In this document: one piece after another, positions 31,559 through 39,299 of the stretch
How the letters are laid out: each line of letters begins with the position of its first letter
Position numbering within the stretch: position 1 is the first letter of the stretch
Assembly (NCBI GenBank): GCA_029976025.1
Contig: JARKNX010000124.1
Location: 18,015-82,014 of the forward strand
DNA length: 64,000 nt
Reading direction: 5' to 3'
Source of the DNA: Aggregatilineales bacterium
Lineage (GTDB): Bacteria > Chloroflexota > Anaerolineae > Aggregatilineales > Ch27
Translations under genes and position numbers: made by a program
Notes under the pieces: model-generated
Databases searched by the model: none
What the model saw: the letters and a program-made list of their open reading frames with translations, nothing else
What the model was told of the DNA's origin: nothing

Positions 31559-32971
31559 TCAGATTCCATGTATAACCATGATAACGGCTTCCTGTATCAG
31601 CAAAGCCAGCCCGCAGACCAGCATGATCAACCGCAGGGCGGCGCGCAGCGCACCGGGATCTCCCCGCCGGATGATACCCGGCAGCGCCGTCAGCGGCGGC
31701 TCGTCTTCGGTGCCGTGAACATAGATCAGGAAGGTCAGTACAAAGAAGATGTTGCCAACATAGTAGCGCTGGATGGAGTGGCTCTGGCCGGTGGTGAACA
31801 TCAGCCAGAAAACCGTCAGCATACTGACCGTGGCATACAGCGGCGTTGGCCTGAGCGGAATCGGACGCGGCCAGCGCGGACGCAAATCGCGCACCACCAG
31901 AATCAGCATCAGCGTGATCGCAGCAAACTCCATCATGTTCCACGGCGTAGGGTGGGGAAGCCCGCCGCCGCTCAGAAAGGTGCGCCAGCCAGTCGTCAGG
32001 TAGCTGAGCAGGGCCAGCGGATTGCCTCCGTCAAATTCCTTGTACCACAACGTGCGCTGGGCCATCATGACATAGAAGGGATAAAAGCCGCTGGTCTGAA
32101 CAAGCCACAGGCCCAACCCGATGAGTATCCCGATCAGGCCCAGTGTGGCGGCCCAGGCCGGGTTGGCGTCGCTGAGCATAGCGATTAACGCGATTCGGAA
32201 CGGGGGGCGGCCTTCACCTGGTACGATCAGACGGACGTGTTGCAGGCTCCGGGCTAGCGCCAGCACCAGGAAGCCCGGCAGTAGAGCGATAGAGTTGGGC
32301 TTGGTCAACCCGACCAGGATGCCCATTACGAGACTGGCCAGACTCCAGACAGCGTTGTATCGCCGCCGTTGGCTGGCTGGATGCAGAGCGAGCCACAGGA
32401 GGATGGCTGAAAACAGGAGAAACACCCCCTCAGCGATGCCCGCGTACAGCCAGGTTCCGAAGGGGAGCAGGGCCACACCGGCCATCAGCAGGGGGCGGCG
32501 CGTCCTGGTGATAGCCTGAATGACAATCGGCAGACAGGCCATAGCGATCAGATTGATCGCCCAGCCGGAGCAGTAGCTGCCGCCCGTCAGCCGGAGCATC
32601 CCGGCAGTCAGGTTGACGAATACTGGCCACCACGATCGATCCGGCAAGATTGTCAAATGGCGATTGATCAGGTTCACGTCGTAGTCGGAGTAGCCATTGC
32701 TCGCGATTCGAACCAGAATGCGGGCGTCAGCCATCCAGTAGCAGGTGCCGCGAAACTGTCCCGCCACCGGACGGCCCAGCCGATCCCAGTGCGCTGTCCA
32801 GATCGCATCCTGGGCGAAGCTGCCCAGTATAATGATCAGGATCACGAGCATGGTCGCCAGCAGCACCGCGTCCCAGGGATAATGCGCAACGGAGGGGTGA
32901 CGCAAGAACTGCCTCACACGAGCCGAGAGCGTGCCACCTTCCGGGGCCTGAATATCACCGCCCCGGGCCAT
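31559..32971 (-). CDS. Multipass membrane glycosyltransferase-like protein, copy A
   Basis: A 470-residue polytopic protein with about ten helices, built like GT39/PIG-V-type mannosyltransferases that use polyprenyl-phosphate sugars. The first external loop holds FRGTCYWMADARILVRIASN and LPDRSWWPVF; AEGVFLLFS and TKPNSIALLPG follow in the membrane, as in PIG-V proteins. It matches the copy at 33798-35141 along its length. ATG 32971 is chosen because it overlaps the previous stop (TGATG), the sign of coupled translation; ATG 32992 is possible. Sugar and acceptor are unknown. Confidence 0.65.
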   Translation of the reverse strand: MARGGDIQAPEGGTLSARVRQFLRHPSVAHYPWDAVLLATMLVILIIILGSFAQDAIWTAHWDRLGRPVAGQFRGTCYWMADARILVRIASNGYSDYDVNLINRHLTILPDRSWWPVFVNLTAGMLRLTGGSYCSGWAINLIAMACLPIVIQAITRTRRPLLMAGVALLPFGTWLYAGIAEGVFLLFSAILLWLALHPASQRRRYNAVWSLASLVMGILVGLTKPNSIALLPGFLVLALARSLQHVRLIVPGEGRPPFRIALIAMLSDANPAWAATLGLIGILIGLGLWLVQTSGFYPFYVMMAQRTLWYKEFDGGNPLALLSYLTTGWRTFLSGGGLPHPTPWNMMEFAAITLMLILVVRDLRPRWPRPIPLRPTPLYATVSMLTVFWLMFTTGQSHSIQRYYVGNIFFVLTFLIYVHGTEDEPPLTALPGIIRRGDPGALRAALRLIMLVCGLALLIQEAVIMVIHGI

Positions 32972-33801
32972 CACGCCCCGCTTCTGTTGCAAGGGCCGTC
33001 CGGCAGCGTGCTGCCCGGCCGGACGGCTTCGGCATGGGCGCAGACTCCTGCCGGGCCGGCAACAATATCAGGAAGCTCTACCTGATCCTCGAATCCTGCA
33101 TCCGCCCGGATGCGTATCCAGGCGTCGACCCACCGCGTCAGGCGGGCGCGGCCTGGCCGGCTGGTCACCGTCATCGCGTCGGGCAGGGGGCGGGTGTTTG
33201 TCTCGTCGCTGAAGGTCAGGCAGACCCACCCGGCGCGGGTAGTTCCGTACGGGATGGTGTACCCCCGATCGGCGTTGAAGAATTGCTCCAGCCCGGAGCT
33301 GTCCCAGTCATCGCAGACATGGGCTTCCCGCCCGGCCCAGATCGCCCCGGCATGGGCGCTATCCGGGACGCCCCAGATCGATTCCGGCGTCCAGATCGGA
33401 TCAGTAGGGTTGCGCGAATCGGCCGGGTTGATGCGGCTGAGGTCCTCCCAGGGCAATCCCCAGGCGGCGTAGGGAAAGACCTGGCCGATAACTTCCACCT
33501 GGAACCAGAACCACAACCGCTCCTCTCCGTCATCCCGCACTTCCACAAAGGGGTCGCACACATCGATGTTGGCCAGCGGCACGTCGCTGCCGATGTCGTC
33601 GGGGCCACGGCCGTAACGCGTCCCGCCGAGGATGTTGTAGCCTTCCGCGCGCATGGTCTTTGGCTCGCCGCAGGTCGTGTGGTGCTCGACACCGATCGGA
33701 TCGTATTTGGGGGTCAGTATTCCGGCCAGCAGGATGAGGCCGACGATCAGGACGGCCAGCACAAGCCCGCCGAGCACGAAAGAGATTTTCGCCATCATCA
33801 T
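32971..33801 (-). CDS. Membrane-anchored partner protein, copy B of duplicated cassette
   Basis: A paralogue of the 30716-31555 product: 276 residues, an N-terminal membrane helix (residues 5-30), then the shared MRAEGYN-x-LGGTRYGR, GEERLWFWF, FPYAAWGLP, GWVCL and RPGRARLTRWVD. The family is unknown to me. The ATG overlaps the stop of the upstream glycosyltransferase (TGATG at 33801), and its own stop overlaps the start of glycosyltransferase copy A. Order is therefore GT-B, partner-B, GT-A, partner-A with no gaps. Confidence 0.6.
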   Translation of the reverse strand: MMMAKISFVLGGLVLAVLIVGLILLAGILTPKYDPIGVEHHTTCGEPKTMRAEGYNILGGTRYGRGPDDIGSDVPLANIDVCDPFVEVRDDGEERLWFWFQVEVIGQVFPYAAWGLPWEDLSRINPADSRNPTDPIWTPESIWGVPDSAHAGAIWAGREAHVCDDWDSSGLEQFFNADRGYTIPYGTTRAGWVCLTFSDETNTRPLPDAMTVTSRPGRARLTRWVDAWIRIRADAGFEDQVELPDIVAGPAGVCAHAEAVRPGSTLPDGPCNRSGA

Positions 33802-35141
33802 ATTCCTAGCTGAGGACCCAGACTCATAACAATTGCGGTGAGCAGCAGGCCCAGCACCAGCAGAGTCAGGCGCAGCATGGCGGCAAAGGTGCCGGCGCGG
33901 CAGCGCAAGATCACGCCCGGCAGGCGCCAGAAAGCCGCCTCCTCGTCGCTCCCATATACATACGTCAGAAACAGCACGACGAAGAAGATATTGCCCATAG
34001 CATAGCGCGTGATGGCGTGAATCTGCCCGCTGAAAAACATCAGCAGCAGGATAGCCGCCAGCGAAAGACGCGCGTAGAAGGGGACGGTCCGGCGCGGCCC
34101 GCCCGGATAGCGCGGCCTGAGCTGTTGAACGGCCAGGATGGCGATCATCAGGACGCCGGTCAGCCGCTTGAGATGTTCCAGCCCCAGCAGGTCCACCCGA
34201 CCTTGCAGGAATTGATCCAGCCCGCCGGCGAAATAATCAAGCAGCGTGCCCAGGTCGCCGGGATAGAACTGCTTGAACCACAGAGTGCGCTGGGCCAGCA
34301 GCACATAGAAAGGATAGTACCCGCTGGTTTGCCACAACCACAGTCCGTTGCCCAGTGCGATCCCTCCGGACGCCAGCACTGCCACCCAACCCGGGTTGAG
34401 GTCGCTGGCACGTGTCCAGCGGGGCAGGGCGCGGCCGGCCCGGCGCCAGTATCGCCATCCATCCGCCAGCCCCCACGCCAGGAATGCGGGGATGAGGGCG
34501 ATGCTGTTGGGCTTGGTCAGCCCGACTAACGCCCCGACGCCCAGCGCGCCAGCACCAGCCAGGATATTGCGCGTTCGATCATCCGGGCGCGCCTGCAGAC
34601 AGATCAGCCAGAGCACGCCGGAGAATAACAGAAATACGCCTTCGGCCATGCCGACATACAGCCATAGCGCATAAGGGATGACGGCCAGCCCCAGGAGCAG
34701 GCTCAGCCGGCGCGTCCCGGTGATCGCCTGAATGACAGGGATCAGCAGCAAGACCGCGAGCAGATTCACTGTCCAGCCGGAACAGACGCCGTCGCCGGTC
34801 AGCGCGATCATGCCTGAGGTCAGGAGCGGAAAGACCGGCCACCAGGATCGGTCAGGCAGATCGGTCAGGTGCCGCCGGGAAAGATCGTAGAAATAATCGG
34901 TGTAGCCATTGAGGCTGATGCGGTTCAGGGTCCGGGCGTCGCCAACCCAGTAACACACGCCGCGAAAGGCGGCATAGCGCGGGTCTTCGGTGTAGTGGAA
35001 CTCCCCCCAGACGTAGTCAACGATCGCCGCTCCGGCGATATTGACCAGCAGCATGATCGCCATGGCCGCCAGGATAAGCCGCCAGGGGTAGGGGGAGCGC
35101 TGCGAAACGGCCCGCAGCCCGGCAGTGAGAGGCTCAGTCAT
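33798..35141 (-). CDS. Multipass membrane glycosyltransferase-like protein, copy B
   Basis: The 447-residue paralogue of the 31559-32971 product. The same landmarks occur in order: FRGVCYWVGDARTLNRISLN, RRHLTDLPDRSWWPVF, CSGWTVNLLAV, QAITGTRR, AEGVFLLFSGVLW, GLTKPNSIALIPAF and GYYPFYVLLAQRTLW. This supports a polyprenyl-phosphate-sugar-dependent transferase. ATG 35141 (MTEPL) is used; the frame is open to 35249, but that part does not resemble the paralogue. The gene opens the four-gene cassette; a terminator of the upstream glyA-gcvT gene lies at 35247-35281. Confidence 0.65.
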   Translation of the reverse strand: MTEPLTAGLRAVSQRSPYPWRLILAAMAIMLLVNIAGAAIVDYVWGEFHYTEDPRYAAFRGVCYWVGDARTLNRISLNGYTDYFYDLSRRHLTDLPDRSWWPVFPLLTSGMIALTGDGVCSGWTVNLLAVLLLIPVIQAITGTRRLSLLLGLAVIPYALWLYVGMAEGVFLLFSGVLWLICLQARPDDRTRNILAGAGALGVGALVGLTKPNSIALIPAFLAWGLADGWRYWRRAGRALPRWTRASDLNPGWVAVLASGGIALGNGLWLWQTSGYYPFYVLLAQRTLWFKQFYPGDLGTLLDYFAGGLDQFLQGRVDLLGLEHLKRLTGVLMIAILAVQQLRPRYPGGPRRTVPFYARLSLAAILLLMFFSGQIHAITRYAMGNIFFVVLFLTYVYGSDEEAAFWRLPGVILRCRAGTFAAMLRLTLLVLGLLLTAIVMSLGPQLGI

Positions 35142-35246
35142 AAATGGTACGACATTACGATACGCGCCTGTTGACCAGGTCTGGCGCGGAGTTACACGGC
35201 GGATCGTAGCCGCAGACGTGTTCAGGCGCAACTGAATACGGCTGTA

Positions 35247-35281
35247 CAAAAAGAGGGCGCCTGCTCACCGGCAGGCGCCCT
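35247..35281 (-). terminator. Terminator of the SHMT-GcvT gene
   Basis: An 11-bp perfect stem (35254-35264 with 35271-35281), then CTTTTTG on the minus strand. Confidence 0.85.
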
Positions 35282-35306
35282 GAAGCGATGGTCGTGTTGT
35301 GATGCG

Positions 35307-38300
35307 CTACTTCGAGGACCTGGGGAAGCGGGCCAGAATCTGGGCCGGGCTGGGGACAGGCGCCCTGTCGCCAAGAGCTAACTCGCCGAACGGCTTGTCC
35401 AGCTTGAGGCGGGCTGCGCCGGTATAAATCGCCACAGAAGTATCGGGGGCCTGATATTCGTCCTTCACGTAGGCCTGCCCGAGCTGGAACCCTTCGCTGT
35501 CGATGGAACAACTCGTCACAATTCCGATCACGCGCCCGCGCCCGTCCACCAGCGGATCGCCTCCCTGCGGCGGGCGGACGCCTTTGGCCTCCAGGCGGAA
35601 GCGTGTCACCATCGCTGAACGCGTCTGTTCGCGCTCCACAAAAGCGCCCTTGCCGACAAAGAAGGGTTTCCAGGTCTTGACGTAGCTGCCGAAGCCCGCA
35701 TCAGCCGGGTCGAGGTTCAGGTTCCCGGCCAGCTCATGCCCGTAGAGCGGCAGGCCTGCTTCTGTCCGCAGGCTGTCGCGGGCGGCCAGCCCGCAGGGCG
35801 TCGCCTCTGCTTCCACCAGGTCTTTGAAGAAGGCCGTCGCCTTGTCCGGGTGAATGAACAACTCGTAGGCGACGCGCTCGCCGGTGTAGCCGGTGCGGGT
35901 CACAATCACATCGTAGCCATTGAGTGTGACACGGGCGATGCCGGCCCAGGGGAGCGCTTTGATACGGGCCTTGTCGGCTTCGCTGGCGTGCAGGCCGAGC
36001 AGAATGTCGCGGCTCTTGGGGCCTTGCAGGGCGATATCCACGCGCATATCCGCCCCGGAGCGCGGATCGCGCAGGTTGCGCAGCATGACCCGCTGACGGC
36101 CGGGCATTGTGGCCCCCGGATTCCGGGGATCGATCTGGTATTTCCCTTCCAGCAGTCCGCTGACCCACGCCCAGTCTTTGTCGTCGTTGGAAGCGTTCAC
36201 CACAATCATGAAGTGGTCTGCCGCCAGGCGGTAGACGAAGATGTCATCGATGGGGATGCCATCCACCCCGAGCAGGAAGCTGTAGTGAGCCTTCCCCGGC
36301 TGCAGAGTTCGCACTTCGTTAGTGGCCAGCGCCTCCAGAAATTCTTCAGCGCCCGGCCCCTGCAAATCCCATACGCCCATATGGGACACGTCGAAGATGC
36401 CGGCCCCCTGACGCACGGCCAGATGCTCATCCTGGACGCTGGTGTACCACACGGGCATATCCCACCCGGCGAAAGGCACCATCTTGGCGCCCATTTCGCG
36501 GTGCAGAGCATTCAGCAGAGTCTTTCGGATCGGCTGATCTGCCGGCTCTTCCCAGGTGAAGACGGGCAGGGCGGCGGACCGAGGCCCGGCGTAGTGCTCG
36601 CCACGCATCCCGATGCAGTAGGGTTTGCTGGTGGTATAGCCGTCTCCCTTACTGCCGCCGTGAAGGGGCTTCGCGTCACGGACAAGCGTCACTACGAACG
36701 GGCCGGGGAGTTTGCTGTACGGGTCCGCCGGGTCGAACTGGACGAAACCGTCAGAAAGCGACCGCAGCCAGGCGGCGGCGCGCCCGGCGTTTTGCTGCAG
36801 ATGCAGGTGGTAAGTCTCGCTGTTCAGACGATGAAGCATTCCCCTGCTGATCAGGGAGCCGTCCGCGTTGAGCAGGTTGGTCGGCTGGGAATCGCCGTCG
36901 GTGAGGTCTGTCACATCGCTGGTTACGGCTGACTGCAGGAAGGTTGTGACGTCTTCGCCGCGGATTTCCAGGACATGCCAGCCGGTATTGCTGATGCTGT
37001 CGATGTAGTATGCGTGCGGATAATCGACCTGCGGCACAGAGTTGTCAGCGCCATTCTGACTCGCCAGCTCGCGCACATCCAGCATGGCCTTCTGGAGTAC
37101 ATCAAAATCGATCTTGGCGCGGGATTGCGGCCGATTGCTCTTGATATAGCGGAATGGGCGGCAGGCGTGCAGGACATCGCTGATAATGCCGGCGACCCGA
37201 TCAATCTCCGCTTCGCGGAAGCCGCGCTGTGTGAGCCAGTTCGCCCCCATACGGATGCCGCTCGCGCCGAAGGAGCTTTTGTCGCCGGGGATAGTGTTAC
37301 GGTTGAGGACAATGCCGGCCAGATCCAGGATGCGGGCTGCCATATCGCCGCTGAGCGTAGTCCCGTCCGGGCCGACAATGCTCTTGCAATCTAGCAGGAG
37401 CATGTGAGAGTTGGTGCCACCGTAGGGGATACGGAACCCATGCTCAGCCAGTTTTTCGGCCAACCGGACAGCGTTACGGGTGGTCTGCGCCTGTAATTCG
37501 CGGAAGCGCTCCGTTTTAGCGATCTTGAAGGCGGTCGCCATACCTGCGATAGCGTGCATGTGTGGACCGCCCTGCTCGCCGGGGAAGACCGCCCGATCGA
37601 GCTTGCGGCCGATCTTGGGGTCGGTCGTCAGCAGGACCGCGCCGCGCGGCCCGATGATGGTCTTGTGAGTGGTGAAGCTGATCACGTGGGCGTGCCCGAC
37701 CGGGCTGTCCACCGCACCGGCGACCGTAAGTCCGGCGATATGCGAGATGTCGGCCAATAGATACGCCCCGACAGAATCAGCTATCTGGCGGAAGCGTTTA
37801 TAGTCAGGAATGTAAGGGTAACTGGTGAAACCGCAAATGATCATCTTCGGGCGGTGAAGCTCCGCCAGGCGCTGAATTTCATCGTAATCGAGACGCTCAG
37901 TTTCCGGATTCACGCCGTAGCTGATGATGTTGTAGTTAATCCCGGTGCGGTTGACCGGGCTGCCGTGAGTCAGGTGCCCGCCGTGCAGCAGGTCCATGCC
38001 CATGACGGTGTCGCCCTGCGCGACCAGGGCGCTGTACACAGCCAGATTGGCCGGGGCGCCGGACAGCGGCTGTACATTGACCCACAGGCGATCAGCCGGG
38101 TACTCTGGAGTGGCGAAAAGTTCTGCTGCCCGACGACGCGCCAGCGCTTCGAGGATATCCGCGTATTCGGTCCCTTTGTAGTACCGTTCATCAGCATAGC
38201 GCCGGTACTCGGGCAACCGCGCTTCGTAATCCAGTATCTCGGCTTCACTCAGCTCACGAGTCTCGCCCCGGGGATAACCCTCGGCGTAAAGATTCTGGAA

Positions 38301-38462
38301 GACTGAAGCCGTGGCCAGGCGTACAGCCGGAGTGATAGCAGACTCGGAAGGGATCATAATCAGACGGTGAGCCTGCCGGGCTTCTTCGTACCCGATCAGG
38401 GTTGCAACTTCCGGGTCCAGAGTCGCCAGGTCCTCGCGAAACAGGAAGTCATCTTTTGCCAT
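35307..38462 (-). CDS. Serine hydroxymethyltransferase-aminomethyltransferase fusion
   Basis: A 1051-residue fusion. Residues 1-465 are a serine hydroxymethyltransferase: AEGYP near 60, DISHIAGL near 238, PLP lysine 267 in [11 protein letters not shown], and [15 protein letters not shown] near 401. An insertion (about 66-93) precedes [10 protein letters not shown]. Residues about 493-575 look like a partial GcvT/YgfZ folate-type fold ([20 protein letters not shown], then a [12 protein letters not shown] turn). Residues about 644-1051 are a complete aminomethyltransferase: [21 protein letters not shown] with the catalytic-region Asp, [12 protein letters not shown] and [14 protein letters not shown]. 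Together the two enzymes could turn glycine-derived methylene-THF plus a second glycine into serine. GcvH and P are nearby on the other strand. Confidence 0.93.
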   Translation of the reverse strand: MAKDDFLFREDLATLDPEVATLIGYEEARQAHRLIMIPSESAITPAVRLATASVFQNLYAEGYPRGETRELSEAEILDYEARLPEYRRYADERYYKGTEYADILEALARRRAAELFATPEYPADRLWVNVQPLSGAPANLAVYSALVAQGDTVMGMDLLHGGHLTHGSPVNRTGINYNIISYGVNPETERLDYDEIQRLAELHRPKMIICGFTSYPYIPDYKRFRQIADSVGAYLLADISHIAGLTVAGAVDSPVGHAHVISFTTHKTIIGPRGAVLLTTDPKIGRKLDRAVFPGEQGGPHMHAIAGMATAFKIAKTERFRELQAQTTRNAVRLAEKLAEHGFRIPYGGTNSHMLLLDCKSIVGPDGTTLSGDMAARILDLAGIVLNRNTIPGDKSSFGASGIRMGANWLTQRGFREAEIDRVAGIISDVLHACRPFRYIKSNRPQSRAKIDFDVLQKAMLDVRELASQNGADNSVPQVDYPHAYYIDSISNTGWHVLEIRGEDVTTFLQSAVTSDVTDLTDGDSQPTNLLNADGSLISRGMLHRLNSETYHLHLQQNAGRAAAWLRSLSDGFVQFDPADPYSKLPGPFVVTLVRDAKPLHGGSKGDGYTTSKPYCIGMRGEHYAGPRSAALPVFTWEEPADQPIRKTLLNALHREMGAKMVPFAGWDMPVWYTSVQDEHLAVRQGAGIFDVSHMGVWDLQGPGAEEFLEALATNEVRTLQPGKAHYSFLLGVDGIPIDDIFVYRLAADHFMIVVNASNDDKDWAWVSGLLEGKYQIDPRNPGATMPGRQRVMLRNLRDPRSGADMRVDIALQGPKSRDILLGLHASEADKARIKALPWAGIARVTLNGYDVIVTRTGYTGERVAYELFIHPDKATAFFKDLVEAEATPCGLAARDSLRTEAGLPLYGHELAGNLNLDPADAGFGSYVKTWKPFFVGKGAFVEREQTRSAMVTRFRLEAKGVRPPQGGDPLVDGRGRVIGIVTSCSIDSEGFQLGQAYVKDEYQAPDTSVAIYTGAARLKLDKPFGELALGDRAPVPSPAQILARFPRSSK

Positions 38463-38525
38463 ACTGGAGGCGCTCCTTGATTGCGATCCGGTTAATCACT
38501 GAAGAGTTAAAGTGGAGAGAGCGTT

Positions 38526-38534
38526 ATTGTAGCA
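38526..38534 (-). promoter_or_regulatory. Extended -10 of the SHMT-GcvT gene
   Basis: On the minus strand TGCTACAAT (38534-38526); no convincing -35. An AAGGAG ribosome-binding site precedes ATG 38462. No riboswitch-like structure is visible in 38463-38680, unlike the gcvH leader. Confidence 0.4.
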
Positions 38535-38682
38535 TGGTCCGGGATGTAAAGCGAATGAGGTTAAGCAAATTTTACAGGCTTTATGGGACACACTGCCTAA
38601 CTATTATGAAAACGGGCAGGGCGACCTGATGGCGATTCGCTGTCAGGAGCGGTTACTTTCGGGACACTGGGGGCTGGAAAAC

Positions 38683-38713
38683 GGAAGGCCCCGCCACAGG
38701 GACGGGGCCAACC
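38683..38713 (-). terminator. Terminator of the Flp pilin gene
   Basis: GGCCCCG (38687-38693) pairs with CGGGGCC (38703-38709). On the minus strand a T-rich TTCCGTTTTCC follows. Confidence 0.7.
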
Positions 38714-38747
38714 ATGATGATGTCGTTTGATGACGACGATGATCGGA

Positions 38748-38894
38748 CTACAGAGCGTTGACGATGTTGCTGAAGATGTTGCCGATGGCCGGGCCGAGCA
38801 GGGCGAGGATGACAATCACGACGACGGCAACCAGCACCAGAATGAGCGCGTACTCGACGAGACCCTGACCCTCTTCACGTGGCAGATAAAGCAT
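38748..38894 (-). CDS. Flp-type pilin subunit
   Basis: A 48-residue reading frame starts at ATG 38894 after a GAGGAG site. The sequence is a textbook Flp/Fap prepilin: a short leader ending at Gly before QGLVEYALILVLVA, where a TadV/CpaA-type prepilin peptidase would cut, then one hydrophobic helix and a C-terminal GPAIGNIFSNIVNAL. Such subunits assemble into adhesive Tad pili. None of the assembly genes (tadA, tadZ, rcpC, cpaA) is in this window, so it depends on machinery elsewhere. A terminator follows, making it a single-gene unit. Confidence 0.9.
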   Translation of the reverse strand: MLYLPREEGQGLVEYALILVLVAVVVIVILALLGPAIGNIFSNIVNAL

Positions 38895-38973
38895 GGCGTT
38901 AGCTCCTCACATAAATCCGGTAGATACTGGAATGATAGCACAGTACGTTAACGGTTTCTCTAGGATTCTGGTA

Positions 38974-39150
38974 CTACTTTGCTCCTGTAACCGGTACTGT
39001 GATTTCCTGTGCCCGGGACAGCTCGGCCTGGCTGATTTCAGGCTCTGCCTTCTCCTCAACCGGGCAATCCTCGAATACCAGGTGTCGGGTTAGCTCTTCG
39101 ACTGTCTCAAAAACGTGCTGGCAGAAGGGGCAGGTGGGTTGGGTAGCCAT
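38974..39150 (-). CDS. Small zinc-finger-like protein
   Basis: A 58-residue protein starting at ATG 39150 with AGGAA upstream. It contains CPFCQHVFETVEELTRHLVF followed by EDC, a C2H2/C2HC-like zinc finger with Cys pairs and the usual hydrophobic spacing, then an acidic tail. Its function is unknown. It lies 150 nt downstream of a heavy-metal P-type ATPase gene on the same strand; that ATPase has its own CPFC insert, so a metal-related role is possible but not shown. Confidence 0.6.
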   Translation of the reverse strand: MATQPTCPFCQHVFETVEELTRHLVFEDCPVEEKAEPEISQAELSRAQEITVPVTGAK

Positions 39151-39299
39151 AGCAGTTCCTATCACAATCCGTTTCCGGGAATCGAATACCAATAGAGTAC
39201 ATACCCATCCCCATCTTGCGCTTTCCTCTATTTTTCGTCAATATATAGTGTCGTGTGAATATAGTTTGGATATAGTTTATTGCGGCGACAGAAAATGGC

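Noticed and set aside
35736..36932. 398-codon antisense frame inside the SHMT-GcvT gene
   Set aside because: Shadow translation of the conserved aminomethyltransferase region; no start signal.
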